This document shows positions 43,619 to 53,426 of a stretch of 64,000 nucleotides of DNA, piece after piece. The position numbers and the translations under genes are program-made. The notes below the pieces were generated by a model. That model was not told the origin of the DNA. It searched no databases and saw nothing but the letters and a program-made list of their open reading frames with translations. Numbering within the stretch: position 1 is the first letter of the stretch; every line of letters begins with the position of its first letter. Source of the stretch: Labilithrix sp. GTDB taxonomy: Bacteria; Myxococcota_A; Polyangia; Polyangiales; Polyangiaceae. The DNA lies in NCBI GenBank assembly GCA_019637175.1, contig JAHBWD010000028.1, positions 1-64,000 of the forward strand, in the 5' to 3' direction.

Positions 43619-43987
43619 GTGCCTCGCCCCGCGCTCGTCGCCCTCGGCATCGTGCTCGTCGTCGCCGGCCTCGGGTCGATCGTCGCCGCGCCCACGAACA
43701 ACGCGCTCGAGGGCTGGGGCATGCTGCTCCGCGGCCTCCTCGGGCAGGGCCTGCTCGTCGGCGGCGTCGACTGCGTCGCGCGCGCGCGGCCGAACGCCAC
43801 GCCGCGCCGCGCGCGTCGCGCGGCGCTCGCCGCTTCGTCGATCGTCCTCCTCCCGTTCGCGGCTCTCGTGCTGCTCGTGAGCAAGGAGAGCGGCTCGAGC
43901 TGGGGAACGGCGGCGTTGATCCTGATCGCCTGGCTCTTCTGCGCGGCGATCTACGCGGCGGTCAGGCTCGCGACCGACCGCCGCTAA
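43619..43987 (+). CDS. Small four-helix membrane protein
   Basis: A 122-residue protein with four hydrophobic stretches (about 6-25, 33-52, 66-86 and 96-115) and no known domain. GTG 43619 comes nine bases after the SDR stop; TAGACT (43607-43612) spans that stop and lies six bases before the GTG. It ends four bases inside the convergent metalloprotease-like gene. The function is unknown. Confidence 0.7.
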   Translation: MPRPALVALGIVLVVAGLGSIVAAPTNNALEGWGMLLRGLLGQGLLVGGVDCVARARPNATPRRARRAALAASSIVLLPFAALVLLVSKESGSSWGTAALILIAWLFCAAIYAAVRLATDRR

Positions 43988-44952
43988 GTCTCATCGCACG
44001 AAGGCGAGAGATCCACGCCGCCGAAGAACTCGTCGACGAGGCGGCTCCACGCGATCTGGTTCTCCGCCGTGGCGCACTTGAACGGCGGGAGCCTCGCCGC
44101 CTCGCCCGCGAGGATCGTCTCGTGCTCGAGGAAGTAGCGCACCGCGAGCTCCGCGGCGTACTCGCGCACGTCGCGCGTCCGCGGATCGAACGCGTAGTAC
44201 GTGCCGTCGGGCACGACCGTGCCGTGCGGCGCGAACGGGGCGAGGCACTCGTGCTCGTCGGCGCAGCGCTCGACGATCGAATCGAACAAGGGGCCGAGCG
44301 CGCTCGTCGACCACATGCTGCGCGCGGCGTCGTTCATGTGGAAGAGCTCGTGGAAGAGCGTCTCGTGCACCTCGCGATGGTCTCCGTGCAGAGGGCCCTG
44401 GATGTTGTACGCGATGACGCCCTCCCAGCAGTACGCCGACGGGTAAGCCGGCGACGCGGTCTGGAAGAACGCGAAGCCCCGCGGGCGCGGCGTGAACGTC
44501 ACGGTCTTTTCGGTGCGCGAGCCCAGCGCGCCGACGAAGCCGTCGAAGGCGACGAGGCTCGAGTGGAGCCAGCGGAGGTGATGGCGATGCTCTCCGACGG
44601 GCAGCGCGGGGTAGAGCTCGACCTCTTCGCCGGCGTATCCCTCGATCGATCCGCGCACCTCGACGCCGACGACGGCGTTGGTGCCCGCGTAGAGCGCGCG
44701 CGCCATCTCGAGCGCTTCGGGATCGGTGCCGAAGCGGAGGCTCAAGAGACACTCGACGTGCTCCCGCGTCGCACGCTCGCCCGGGCACGCCGCGACGCAA
44801 GCCGACTCACCGATGTCGCTACAGAGGAGCTGGATGGCGCTGCGCGTCTCCTCGGAGATCGCCTGCGCGCCGCGCGGCGAAGACAGCGAGCCGCGACACC
44901 CGACCGAGAACAGCGTTGCGATGAGCAGGGCGTTCCGACGCATGGGTGTCAT
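43984..44952 (-). CDS. HExxH metalloprotease-like lipoprotein
   Basis: A 322-residue lipoprotein (signal LLIATLFSVGC). Conserved cysteines occur in the first part (CSDIGESACVAACPGE), and HETLFHELFHMND contains the HExxH zinc motif, followed by an acidic helix (IVERCADEHEC) that could supply the third ligand. No protease family is assigned. ATG 44952 overlaps the stop of the sulfatase-like gene as ATGA, so the two are co-translated and may act on the same envelope material. Confidence 0.8.
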   Translation of the reverse strand: MTPMRRNALLIATLFSVGCRGSLSSPRGAQAISEETRSAIQLLCSDIGESACVAACPGERATREHVECLLSLRFGTDPEALEMARALYAGTNAVVGVEVRGSIEGYAGEEVELYPALPVGEHRHHLRWLHSSLVAFDGFVGALGSRTEKTVTFTPRPRGFAFFQTASPAYPSAYCWEGVIAYNIQGPLHGDHREVHETLFHELFHMNDAARSMWSTSALGPLFDSIVERCADEHECLAPFAPHGTVVPDGTYYAFDPRTRDVREYAAELAVRYFLEHETILAGEAARLPPFKCATAENQIAWSRLVDEFFGGVDLSPSCDET

Positions 44953-46895
44953 TGCCGGGGGTAGATCGGCGTTCGAATGAGCTGGCCGAGGTGAAAGGCG
45001 AGCACGTCGCGCTCGACCGACGACACGTCCTCTTCGAGCGTCTGATCGCCGACGCGAAGGAGGCGAGCGTCGTGATCGCGCAAATCGAGGACGACTTTGC
45101 GCTCCGCCCCGCCGAGCATGCCGACGCGCGCGAGCTCGCCGTCGACGACGGCCGAGAAGAGGATCGGATGGCGCCGCGGCTCGAGGGTCTCGGGCGAGAG
45201 GAGATCCTTGCCGTGACACCGCGTCGGCGTCGACGGAGGCTGCATCAGGCCCATCAGCGTCGCGCCGACGTCGATCGTCGAGACCGGATCGTGCGACGCG
45301 CGCGCCGCGGCCCCCGGGACCTGGAGCGCGAGCGGCACGCGGAGCAGCGACTCCCAGAGGTAGGTCGTGTGCGCCCAGAAGCTCTGCTGGCCGAGGCCCT
45401 CACCGTGATCCGACACGAAGAGGATGACGGTGCGATCGGTGAGGCCGAGCTCGTGGAGCCCGGCGCGGAGGCGGGTGAACGCCTGATCGACGCCGCGCGC
45501 CGCGGCGAGGTACTGACGCGGGAGGCCGTCGACCTTGGAGAAGCCGGCTTCGGTGGCGTGCCGGTCGACGTACGCCTCCTCGAGATCGCTCCAGCTATGA
45601 ACGTCGTACTGGTAGAGCCACAAGAAAAAGCGCTCGGGCCGCTCACTCCGCAGCCACGTGAGCGATCGATCGACGAGCGCGTTCGCCGTCGGCGCGACGC
45701 GCTCGGCGTCGTCGACGACCTCTTCCTCATCGAAGCGGAACGCGGGGAACGAGTTGCGATGATAGTCGGCGGCCGACGAGGGAATGACGAGCTTCGCCTT
45801 CATGTCGGCGGCGCGCGCCGCGTCGAGCAGCCGCGGCTGATCCGCCGGGGTCGCGTCGTAGCGACAGCCCATCATCGGCGCGAGCGTGAGGAGCGTGCTC
45901 GAGCCCGACGCGTACGCGCGTGAGAACCAGAGGTTGTCGCGCATCCACGCGAGCGTCTCGGGCATCACCGACGGATCGTGGGCGACGTCGGATCGAAGGG
46001 CGTCGACGAAGAACACGACGACGTTCGGCGGAAGCGCCGGAGCATCGTCACGTGCGGCGGTCGCCGCGTTCCATACATCGTCGATGAGGAGCGTCTCGGG
46101 GAGCTCGAACTTCTGCGCGAGGCGGTCGTGCGTCGACGCGCCGACGAGCGTCTCGACGCGACGGATCCGACGGAGCCATCGCGCGGCGTAGACCGGCTCC
46201 TCCCACACGGCGGGCAGCGTTCGCTCGACCCGATCGCGGAGCGACCTCGAGAAGCCGAAGACCACGACCCACGCGATCCCCGCGATCGCGATCCCGCGGA
46301 CGGCGGTCGTGATGCGCGAGCGCGTCCGCGCGGCGCGCGGCGCGCGGAGGACGAGCGCGAACGAGAGCGTCAAGCCGAGCTGAGCGAGGCCCTCGAGAAA
46401 CGAATACTTCTTTTCGACGATCGGCCCTCGATCGATCGCGAGGAGCGCGGCCGACGCGAGCGCGAGCACGAGCGCTGGAGCCCAGACGCGCCGACGCCGC
46501 GCGAGCGTGGCCGCCGAACAGAGGCCCCACGCCCACACCGCCGTCATCGCGAGGCTCGCGCATGCCGCGAGCGCGACCGTGGCCGTCGCCGGTCGCGAGC
46601 TCGCGCCGGTCTCGAGGCCTTGCCAGGCCGCGAGACCGACGACGAGCGCGCAAGGCGCGCCCGCGACGAGATACCTCCGTCGCGCGCGCGCCAGGCCAAC
46701 CGCAAGCCATAGAGGAAGGAGCAACGCGCCGCCCGCGATCCCCACTGCAATGCTGAGCGCAGCGGAGACGACGATCGGCTCCGGTCTGCGGACGCTCGGC
46801 CAGGAAATGAGGTCGACCGTCCACAGGACCAGCGCAGCCATGGCGCCCGACGCCAGCAGAGCCGGCGCCTCGCTCCATCGCGACGGCTTGAGCAC
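44949..46895 (-). CDS. Alkaline-phosphatase-superfamily membrane protein (sulfatase/LTA-synthase-like)
   Basis: A 648-residue protein with about five N-terminal membrane helices (to residue 240) and an extracytoplasmic catalytic domain. The latter begins NVVVFFVDALRSDV with the first metal Asp, has a Ser/Thr-rich nucleophile loop (ASGSSTLLTLAPMMGC), and VSDHGEGLGQ with the second metal site. It lacks the C-x-P-x-R sulfatase-activating motif, so it is more like phosphoethanolamine or glycerol-phosphate transferases than a true sulfatase. GTG 46895 starts four bases after the stop of the small lipoprotein gene. Confidence 0.88.
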   Translation of the reverse strand: MLKPSRWSEAPALLASGAMAALVLWTVDLISWPSVRRPEPIVVSAALSIAVGIAGGALLLPLWLAVGLARARRRYLVAGAPCALVVGLAAWQGLETGASSRPATATVALAACASLAMTAVWAWGLCSAATLARRRRVWAPALVLALASAALLAIDRGPIVEKKYSFLEGLAQLGLTLSFALVLRAPRAARTRSRITTAVRGIAIAGIAWVVVFGFSRSLRDRVERTLPAVWEEPVYAARWLRRIRRVETLVGASTHDRLAQKFELPETLLIDDVWNAATAARDDAPALPPNVVVFFVDALRSDVAHDPSVMPETLAWMRDNLWFSRAYASGSSTLLTLAPMMGCRYDATPADQPRLLDAARAADMKAKLVIPSSAADYHRNSFPAFRFDEEEVVDDAERVAPTANALVDRSLTWLRSERPERFFLWLYQYDVHSWSDLEEAYVDRHATEAGFSKVDGLPRQYLAAARGVDQAFTRLRAGLHELGLTDRTVILFVSDHGEGLGQQSFWAHTTYLWESLLRVPLALQVPGAAARASHDPVSTIDVGATLMGLMQPPSTPTRCHGKDLLSPETLEPRRHPILFSAVVDGELARVGMLGGAERKVVLDLRDHDARLLRVGDQTLEEDVSSVERDVLAFHLGQLIRTPIYPRQ

Positions 46896-46898
46896 GAC

Positions 46899-47063
46899 CT
46901 ATTTGGCGGGCTGCGCGGGATCCTGCGGCGGCGCCGCCGCGTCGGCGTCTCCGGTCGGCGGGGTCGGCACGGCGGCCGAGGGGTCAACGGGCGGGGTGAT
47001 GTCGCCGCCGCAATTCAGCGAGAAAACTGCTACGAACGCCACAGCGAGGTACGCGATTTTCAT
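46899..47063 (-). CDS. Small lipoprotein (54 residues)
   Basis: A 54-residue protein with a clear lipoprotein signal (VAFVAVFSLNC, Cys18) and a short Pro/Ala/Asp-rich mature part. It has a good ribosome-binding site (CAGGAGACGAA) before ATG 47063. It lies just before the phosphatase-superfamily gene, with a three-base gap, so it is the head of that operon. The role is unknown. Confidence 0.65.
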   Translation of the reverse strand: MKIAYLAVAFVAVFSLNCGGDITPPVDPSAAVPTPPTGDADAAAPPQDPAQPAK

Positions 47064-47124
47064 TTCGTCTCCTGATCGTCGCCCTGGAAAGGGCGGCGCG
47101 CACGATGCATAACGTGTGCCACCA

Positions 47125-48552
47125 ATGAGGCTCACGGTACGACTCGTCGTTTGGTTCTTTTTATGCGTCGTCTTTGCCGTCGGGATCAACGGATATTTGG
47201 CGGTGCGTAGCGAGCTCGAACGATTCGAGTCCGACGCCGCCGCCCGCCACGTCGTGATCGGCCTCGTGCTTCGCGCGGCATTTGCCGAGGTGATGGACAC
47301 CGACGGCGAGGCCCGCGCGGTCTCGGTGCTCGACTACACCGACAAGCACATTCGGCTCGTCGACATCCGCTGGGTGCACCTCGAAGTGGACGCCCCCGAG
47401 GATCGGAAGCCGAACGCCCCCCTCGCCAAGCTCGCGCCGCTCCGCGCCGATCAGGAGGTGCACGACAAGGCCGACGGAAAGCTCTTCTCGTATGTCCCCG
47501 TGCACATCGAGGGTCGCCCCCTCTCGGCCCTCGAGCTGTCGGCGTCGCTCGACGGAGAGCGAACGGTCGTGCGCGACGCGATCCTGCGCGAGGTGCGCGC
47601 CGTCGCCACCGTGGCGATCGCCGTCGGCATCGCGGCGGCCCTGCTCGGGATCTTCCTCGTCGGGCGTCCGATGCGACGGATCGTGGAGCACGCGCGGCGC
47701 ATCGGAAAGGGCGATCTCTCGCCGATGCCCGCCTCTCCGCGCCGCGACGAGATCTCCGAGCTCGGACGCGAAATGAACGCGATGTGCGCGCAGCTCGCCG
47801 ACGCTCAGGAAGCGAAGCTCGTCGCCCTCGATCAGCTCCGCCGGGCCGAGCGCCTCAGCACCGTCGGCAAGCTGGCCTCCGGCCTCGCTCACGAGCTGGG
47901 TACCCCCCTCAACGTCATCACGCTGAGGGCGAAAGCCATCGCCCAGGGCCGCGCCGCCGGGCCGGGCGCCCAGGAGGCCGCCAAGAGCATCGGCGAGCAG
48001 ACCTCCAAGATGACCAACCTCGTTCGCCAACTGCTCGATTTTGCACGAAGAAAGGCGCCTCATCGCGACGTCGTCAACGTCGAGGAGCTCGCCAAGCGAA
48101 CGGCCGATCTCGTCGAGACCGTCGCCGCCAAGTCGAAGGTGCGCTTCGACGTGCGGGTCGGCGGCGGCGTTCCGAAAGTGCAGGGCGACGCGAGCCAGCT
48201 CGAACAGGTGCTCACGAACCTCTTCGTCAACGCCATCCACGCGATGCCCGGGGGCGGAGCCATCCACGTGGCGACGACCTTGGTGACCAAGACGCCGCCG
48301 GCGGATCACGGCGGAAAGAAGGGCTCTTGGATCGAGATCTCGGTCCGAGACGAGGGCAACGGGATCACGGAAGAGACGCTGCCGCACATCTTCGAGCCGT
48401 TCTTCACGACGAAAGACGTGGGAGAAGGCACCGGTCTCGGGCTCGCCGTCTGCTATGGCATCGTCCGCGATCACGGGGGGTGGATTGACGTGAAGACCGC
48501 GGTCCGCGAAGGCACGACATTCGCCGTCTATCTCCCGAAGGAGCTTTCATGA
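47125..48552 (+). CDS. Membrane sensor histidine kinase (HAMP, HisKA, HATPase)
   Basis: A 475-residue sensor kinase. A membrane helix near the N-terminus, a periplasmic sensing part of about 125 residues, a second helix (about 160-180), HAMP (to about 230), HisKA with the phospho-accepting His in LAHELGTPLNVI (about His256), and HATPase motifs (NLFVNAIHAM, VRDEGNGI, GTGLGLAVCYGIV) are all present. ATG 47125 is taken as start; GTG 47116 would add three residues. It overlaps the NtrC-type regulator gene by four bases (ATGA), so the pair forms a two-component system. The stimulus is unknown. Confidence 0.95.
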   Translation: MRLTVRLVVWFFLCVVFAVGINGYLAVRSELERFESDAAARHVVIGLVLRAAFAEVMDTDGEARAVSVLDYTDKHIRLVDIRWVHLEVDAPEDRKPNAPLAKLAPLRADQEVHDKADGKLFSYVPVHIEGRPLSALELSASLDGERTVVRDAILREVRAVATVAIAVGIAAALLGIFLVGRPMRRIVEHARRIGKGDLSPMPASPRRDEISELGREMNAMCAQLADAQEAKLVALDQLRRAERLSTVGKLASGLAHELGTPLNVITLRAKAIAQGRAAGPGAQEAAKSIGEQTSKMTNLVRQLLDFARRKAPHRDVVNVEELAKRTADLVETVAAKSKVRFDVRVGGGVPKVQGDASQLEQVLTNLFVNAIHAMPGGGAIHVATTLVTKTPPADHGGKKGSWIEISVRDEGNGITEETLPHIFEPFFTTKDVGEGTGLGLAVCYGIVRDHGGWIDVKTAVREGTTFAVYLPKELS

Positions 48553-49901
48553 CGCGCGTTCTCTTCGTCGACGACGACCGTGCGATGTGCGAGGCGATGT
48601 CGTCCGAGCTCGAGGGCTACGGCCTCCAGGTCGCCTGGCGCTGCGCGGCCGACGAGGCCTTCGAGCTCATGACGCACGAGGAGTTCGACGTCGTCATCAC
48701 CGACCTCAACATGCGAGGAATGAACGGGATCGACCTCTGCCGCCGCGTGGCGGAGAACCGGCGCGACGTGCCGGTGATCGTCGTCACCGCGTTCGGCTCG
48801 CTCGAGACCGCGATCGCCACCATCCGCGCGGGCGCGTTCGACTTCATCACCAAGCCGTTCGACATCGAGGACATCCTCGTCGCCGTCGAGCGCGCGGTGC
48901 GGGACCGATCGCTGCGGGAAGAAGTGCGGCGCCTGCAGACGGCGCTCGAGCGCCCCGCGGAAGACGCCGAGCTCGTCGGCAGCAGCTCGGTGATGCGGAC
49001 CGTCCACGATCTCATCGCGCGCGTCGCCTCCTCCGACGTGGGCGTCCTCGTGACGGGCGAGAGCGGAACGGGCAAGGAGCTCGTGGCGCGCGCCATTCAC
49101 CGCCGCGGGCCCACGCCCGCCGGCCCGTTCGTCGCGGTCAACTGCGCCGCGATCCCCGAGGCGCTGCTCGAGAGCGAGCTGTTCGGACACGCGAAAGGCG
49201 CCTTCACCGACGCCAAGCTCTCGCGGCGCGGCCTCTTCGCCGAGGCGCACGGCGGCACCCTCTTCCTCGACGAAATCGGCGAAATGCCGCTGGGAATGCA
49301 GGTGAAGCTCCTTCGCGCGCTCGACGAAAAGAGCGTGCGCCCGATCGGCGGCAACGTGGCCGTTCCGTTCGAAGCGCGCCTCGTCGCCGCGACCAACAAG
49401 AACCTCGAAGCCGCGGTCGAAGAGAAGACGTTCCGCGAAGACCTGTACTACCGCATCCACGTCGTCCACATCGAGGTGCCGCCGCTGCGCGCGCGCGGCG
49501 GCGACATCCTGGAGCTCGCGCAGTACTTTCTCCGCCGCTCGGCCGACCGACAGCGCAAGCCCGTCACGGGCATCTCGTCCGCAGTCGCCGAGCGATTCCT
49601 CGCCTACACCTGGCCGGGGAACGTGCGCGAGCTGCTCAACTGCGTCGAGCGCGCCGTCGCGCTCGCGCGCTTCGAAGAGATCAGCGTCGACGATCTGCCC
49701 GATCGCATCCGCGCGTACAAACACACGCCTCTCGTCGTCGCGGCCGACGCCGACGAGCTCGTTCCGCTCGACGAGCTCGAACGACGCTACGTCGCGCGCG
49801 TGCTCGACGCCGTCGGAGGGAACAAGAGCAGCGCCGCGCGCGTCCTCGGGCTCGACCGTACGACGCTCTATCGCATGCTCGACCGCTTCGGTTTACGCTG
49901 A
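48549..49901 (+). CDS. NtrC-type sigma-54-dependent response regulator
   Basis: A 450-residue regulator with receiver (Asp52 in VVITDLNM), sigma-54 AAA+ domain (Walker A GESGTGKE at 170-177; Walker B LFLDEIGE near 238-245) and a C-terminal Fis-type HTH (NKSSAARVLGLDRTTLYRML). The sigma-54 contact loop reads GAFTDA instead of the usual GAFTGA. It would be phosphorylated by the histidine kinase just upstream and activate a sigma-54 promoter elsewhere. The variant loop may alter sigma-54 coupling. Confidence 0.95.
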   Translation: MTRVLFVDDDRAMCEAMSSELEGYGLQVAWRCAADEAFELMTHEEFDVVITDLNMRGMNGIDLCRRVAENRRDVPVIVVTAFGSLETAIATIRAGAFDFITKPFDIEDILVAVERAVRDRSLREEVRRLQTALERPAEDAELVGSSSVMRTVHDLIARVASSDVGVLVTGESGTGKELVARAIHRRGPTPAGPFVAVNCAAIPEALLESELFGHAKGAFTDAKLSRRGLFAEAHGGTLFLDEIGEMPLGMQVKLLRALDEKSVRPIGGNVAVPFEARLVAATNKNLEAAVEEKTFREDLYYRIHVVHIEVPPLRARGGDILELAQYFLRRSADRQRKPVTGISSAVAERFLAYTWPGNVRELLNCVERAVALARFEEISVDDLPDRIRAYKHTPLVVAADADELVPLDELERRYVARVLDAVGGNKSSAARVLGLDRTTLYRMLDRFGLR

Positions 49902-50035
49902 CCGCACGCGAAAAATCCCTGTCACTGGTCACTACACGCGTCGCGACCTGTAACGATTCACCACATACGCGCCGCCGCGTGCCGAAGAAAGATCCGTTGT
50001 GAAGCAAGCGCGCCACCGCCCATCCTCGGGCGCTG

Positions 50036-50500
50036 GTGGTCCGCGCGTTGCTACGGCTCGCCCTCGTGCATCGGGTCGCATCCCCGCCTCCTGCACTCCC
50101 GACGTCCTCGGCGCTTCGGAGTCGCCTATCCCCCAGGCGGCTCTTGCTCGCCGAGGACGATCGGGATCTTCGCGAGCTGCTCTCGGGCGTGCTGCGATCC
50201 GACGGCGCGTCGGTGGTCGCGGTCACGAACGGACGCGAAGCGCTCGAAGAAATCCAGCGCGAGGGGAGCGACTTCGACGCGGTCGTCCTCGACAACCGGA
50301 TGCCCGTCATGACGGGCCTCGAGGTCCTTCGCGCCGCGCGGAGCGCGGGCTCGACCGTGCCCGTCGTCCTCATCACGAGCTTCCTCGACCACGAGCTCGT
50401 CGATCGCGCGATCGCCCTCGGGGTCGCGACCGTCATCGACAAGCCGTTCGACGCGGAGCAGCTGCGCGAGGTCATCGCCAAGCTCGCGTGCCCGGCGTGA
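50036..50500 (+). CDS. Single-domain response regulator receiver
   Basis: A 154-residue protein of which about 120 residues form a receiver domain: acidic pair EDD in LLLAEDDRD, Asp in VVLDNRMPVMTGL, Thr/Ser in LITSF and Lys in VIDKPF. GTG 50036 gives a 35-residue leading segment rich in Arg/Pro that may not be real; the true start might be a later TTG. It lacks an output domain, so it probably acts as a phospho-relay or protein partner. It follows the NtrC gene in the same direction at a 134-bp distance. Confidence 0.85.
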   Translation: MVRALLRLALVHRVASPPPALPTSSALRSRLSPRRLLLAEDDRDLRELLSGVLRSDGASVVAVTNGREALEEIQREGSDFDAVVLDNRMPVMTGLEVLRAARSAGSTVPVVLITSFLDHELVDRAIALGVATVIDKPFDAEQLREVIAKLACPA

Positions 50501-50571
50501 TCCGGGTCAAGAGCAGAGGGCACACGCTCGTCGTCAACCTCGCCAGGTCCACGGCCAGGCGGGATCGCGGC

Positions 50572-53247
50572 TCAGTGCAGCGGCCGACGCTTCGCCATCA
50601 AGTGGAGGAGCGAGGGCAAGAAGAGCAGGGCGCCGAACAGGCACGCGACCTCGCCCACCATCGCGAGGCGCCCGAACGACTGGAGCGCCTGGTTGTCGGC
50701 GAGGATGAGTGAGCCGTAGCCGATGGTCGTCGTGTAGCTGCAGAGCACGACGGCTCCGAGGTGCAGCTTCACCGCCTGCGTGACGTCGCCGCCGAGCAGG
50801 CGCGAGCGATCGTAGATGTTGAACGGATACTCCGATCCGATGCCGAACGTGATCGGCAGCGCGATGAAGTTCAAGAAGTTGAGCTTCTCGCCCGACGCGT
50901 TCGCGATGCCGAGCATCCACACGACGCCGAGGATGAGCGCGAGGAGGACGGCGACCGTCCCGCGCCGATTGCTCGTCGCCAACATCACGACGACCGCGAC
51001 CGCGGCGAACGACGCGAACGTCGCGATCGGTCCGTCGCGCTCCATGGAGCGGATCATCTCGGCGAAGATCGTCGAGCGGCTCGCCGTCTGGACGACCGTG
51101 CCGTCGTCGAGCTGCACGTTGTCGGTCGTCTTCGCGATCCGGAGCAGGTTGTGTCCGTCGGAGAGCGAGATCTCCTTGTACTTGACGTAGAGCACCGTCC
51201 CGACGGTGCCGTCGCGCTCCTCGAAGCGCCGGCGGAGGAGGCCGGGCACGTCTTCCGCCGTCAAGACGCGCAGACGGTCGGGCGGCCGGATCTCCTCGAC
51301 GCGCTTGCGCTCGTCGTCGTCGAGATCGTGCATCACGCGCGGCGTGAGGCGCTCGCGGATGCGCTCGAGGACGGCGAGCTTGTCTTTCTGCTCCTGGGCC
51401 GTGCCCGGCAGCAGATCCGCGATCGTCGAGATCTCGGCGATGAGCGTGCCCTCGCGATCGGCGGCGTCGTTGGCGAGGATCTTCGCCTTGAGCGCGGGGA
51501 CCTGATCGGCGCGATCGGCGAGCATGAGCGCGCCCGCCATGTTCATCTTGCCGCCGAACACCTGCTCGGCCTTGTTGGACCACTCCCCTGCTCCGCCGTG
51601 CTTCGAGGCGCGAGAGCCGAGCTTGGAGAAGTTGTACTCCCAGGGGTCCTTGAGGAACGTGGGCAGCCGCCAGACGGCGAACACCGTGAGCACGACGGCG
51701 ATGCCGACGAAGATCTTCGGGTTCCGCTCGGTGAGGTTGCCCACGAAGCGCGAGATCGATCCTCGGCTGCCGTCGCCCTCGAGCACCGGAGGCGGCTGGC
51801 GGAACCCCGGCGGCAGGCGCTCTTGGAGCGCCTCGAGCAAGACGATCATCGCCGGCATGACGGGGATCATCGCGATCCACACGAGGAGCATCCCGACGAA
51901 GCCGATGGTGCCGAACTGGCTGAAGCCGCGGAACCGCGTGATCGTGAGCGAGCCGTACGCGATCGAGGCGACGCTCGCGCCGACGAGCTCGGCGCGGAAG
52001 GCGTTGAAGACGGCCTCTCGGCGCGCCACGTCGGGCACCATGCCGCGAGCCCGGAACTCGCGGTAGCGAGAGTAGAGGACGATCGGGTAGTTGACGCCGT
52101 TGCCGAGGATGATCGCGCCGAGGAAGGCGCCCGACGTGTTGACGAAGCCGTAGCGATAGGTCGCGAAGGCGTAGGCGCAGCCGATGCCGAAGAGCGGCGG
52201 GAACCCGACGAGCGGGATCGACCACATCGATCGATAGAAGTAGGCGATGCCGCCGAGGATGAGCACCATCGCGACGCCCGTCGCGATCGCCGCTTCACCG
52301 AGCAGCGACTCCTTCTCCGCCACCGCGTTGGGGATGTCGCCGGCGTAGCCGACCTTCATCGCGGCGTGGAACTTCGCGGGATCCGTCCGCGCGACGTGAT
52401 CTTTGACGCGCGCGAGGAGCGCGTCGCCGCCTGCGTCGCCGGTGCCGTTCGTGTTCGACACGATGCGGAGGCCGAGCATCGTTCCGTCAGGGGCGGCGAA
52501 GTACCCCGTCGGAAAGTCGTCGTGCTTCTTCGAGCGCGCGTCCCACTTCTCGCGGTGCTCGTCGAGACCGAGCGCGGACTTCTTCTTCTCCTTCTTCGGC
52601 GGCGCCGCGGCGTTCGGCGCCGGGCTCTCGCCTGGCTCGCCCGGCGCGGCGCTCGGAGACGGGCTCGGCGCCGGAGGCGGCTCGTCGGGCGCCTCGAGAT
52701 CTTCGACGAGGCCGCTGCGGATCGCGATCTGGTTGTCGAGCGTGTGATCGGCGTCCTCGAGCTCGGGGAGATCGGCGTAGAGCCACTTGTTGTCTTCGAA
52801 GAACTGTCGAACGTCTTTCGTTCCGCGCTCGATGATGCCGACGAGATCGGGCCCGCACTTCTTGCGGCACGCGTCGTCGGCGCACGCGGCGACGCACGCC
52901 TTGCGCGTGGCTTCCTCTCGTTCGAGGTCGTCGGCGAGCGCGTCGATGAAGCGCTCGTTCGCGGCGCGCTCCGGAGACTCCGCGATCACGACGAGCGTGG
53001 CGCCTCCGCCGACGCGGCCGAGCTGATGCTCGAACGCCTTGAATCCCGGGCTGTCTCGCGGCAAGAGCTCGAGAAAGTCGGACCGGAGCTCGAGCTTCGT
53101 CGCGTACGTCCACGACGCCGCCATGACGGCGAGGGCGATGCCGAGGACGAGAAACGGGTATTGGCCGCCGATGTCGACGAGGCGGCCCACGGCGTGCGTG
53201 AAGGCTTCTCCGGCGCGGCGTCGCATCGATCGAAACATGAGGGTCAC
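50572..53247 (-). CDS. RND/MMPL-family transport protein (HpnN-like)
   Basis: An 891-residue RND-superfamily protein with about 12 membrane helices in two blocks of six. Each block is preceded by a large periplasmic domain. The first starts after helix 1 with RSDFLELLPRDSPGFKAFE, a hallmark of the MMPL/HpnN-like proteins, and contains four Cys and a long Pro/Glu/Lys-rich insertion. The second block has FNIYDRSRLLGGD. Members export lipids such as hopanoids or other hydrophobic molecules. No hopanoid genes are nearby, so the cargo is open. GTG 53247 is taken, with ATG 53238 possible. Confidence 0.92.
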   Translation of the reverse strand: MTLMFRSMRRRAGEAFTHAVGRLVDIGGQYPFLVLGIALAVMAASWTYATKLELRSDFLELLPRDSPGFKAFEHQLGRVGGGATLVVIAESPERAANERFIDALADDLEREEATRKACVAACADDACRKKCGPDLVGIIERGTKDVRQFFEDNKWLYADLPELEDADHTLDNQIAIRSGLVEDLEAPDEPPPAPSPSPSAAPGEPGESPAPNAAAPPKKEKKKSALGLDEHREKWDARSKKHDDFPTGYFAAPDGTMLGLRIVSNTNGTGDAGGDALLARVKDHVARTDPAKFHAAMKVGYAGDIPNAVAEKESLLGEAAIATGVAMVLILGGIAYFYRSMWSIPLVGFPPLFGIGCAYAFATYRYGFVNTSGAFLGAIILGNGVNYPIVLYSRYREFRARGMVPDVARREAVFNAFRAELVGASVASIAYGSLTITRFRGFSQFGTIGFVGMLLVWIAMIPVMPAMIVLLEALQERLPPGFRQPPPVLEGDGSRGSISRFVGNLTERNPKIFVGIAVVLTVFAVWRLPTFLKDPWEYNFSKLGSRASKHGGAGEWSNKAEQVFGGKMNMAGALMLADRADQVPALKAKILANDAADREGTLIAEISTIADLLPGTAQEQKDKLAVLERIRERLTPRVMHDLDDDERKRVEEIRPPDRLRVLTAEDVPGLLRRRFEERDGTVGTVLYVKYKEISLSDGHNLLRIAKTTDNVQLDDGTVVQTASRSTIFAEMIRSMERDGPIATFASFAAVAVVVMLATSNRRGTVAVLLALILGVVWMLGIANASGEKLNFLNFIALPITFGIGSEYPFNIYDRSRLLGGDVTQAVKLHLGAVVLCSYTTTIGYGSLILADNQALQSFGRLAMVGEVACLFGALLFLPSLLHLMAKRRPLH

Positions 53248-53426
53248 GTCAGCGCGCTCGAGCTTCGTGGGAGGCGGGCGGCGGGCACCAGGTACGGAAC
53301 TCTAGGAGGTGGCGCATCGGGTGGCAACGCCGTTACGGCGAGCGCTCGGGAGCGTTGCATATGACCACGCCGCGCGTGCTTGACCGGGAGCGCGTTCGCT
53401 GATCCCGACGACCTCCGCTTCGATGC

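Noticed and set aside
50761..53364. 867-residue plus-strand frame opposite the MMPL gene
   Set aside because: It is the complement of a well-supported transport gene, is very rich in Arg, Glu and Asp, and has no domain motifs.
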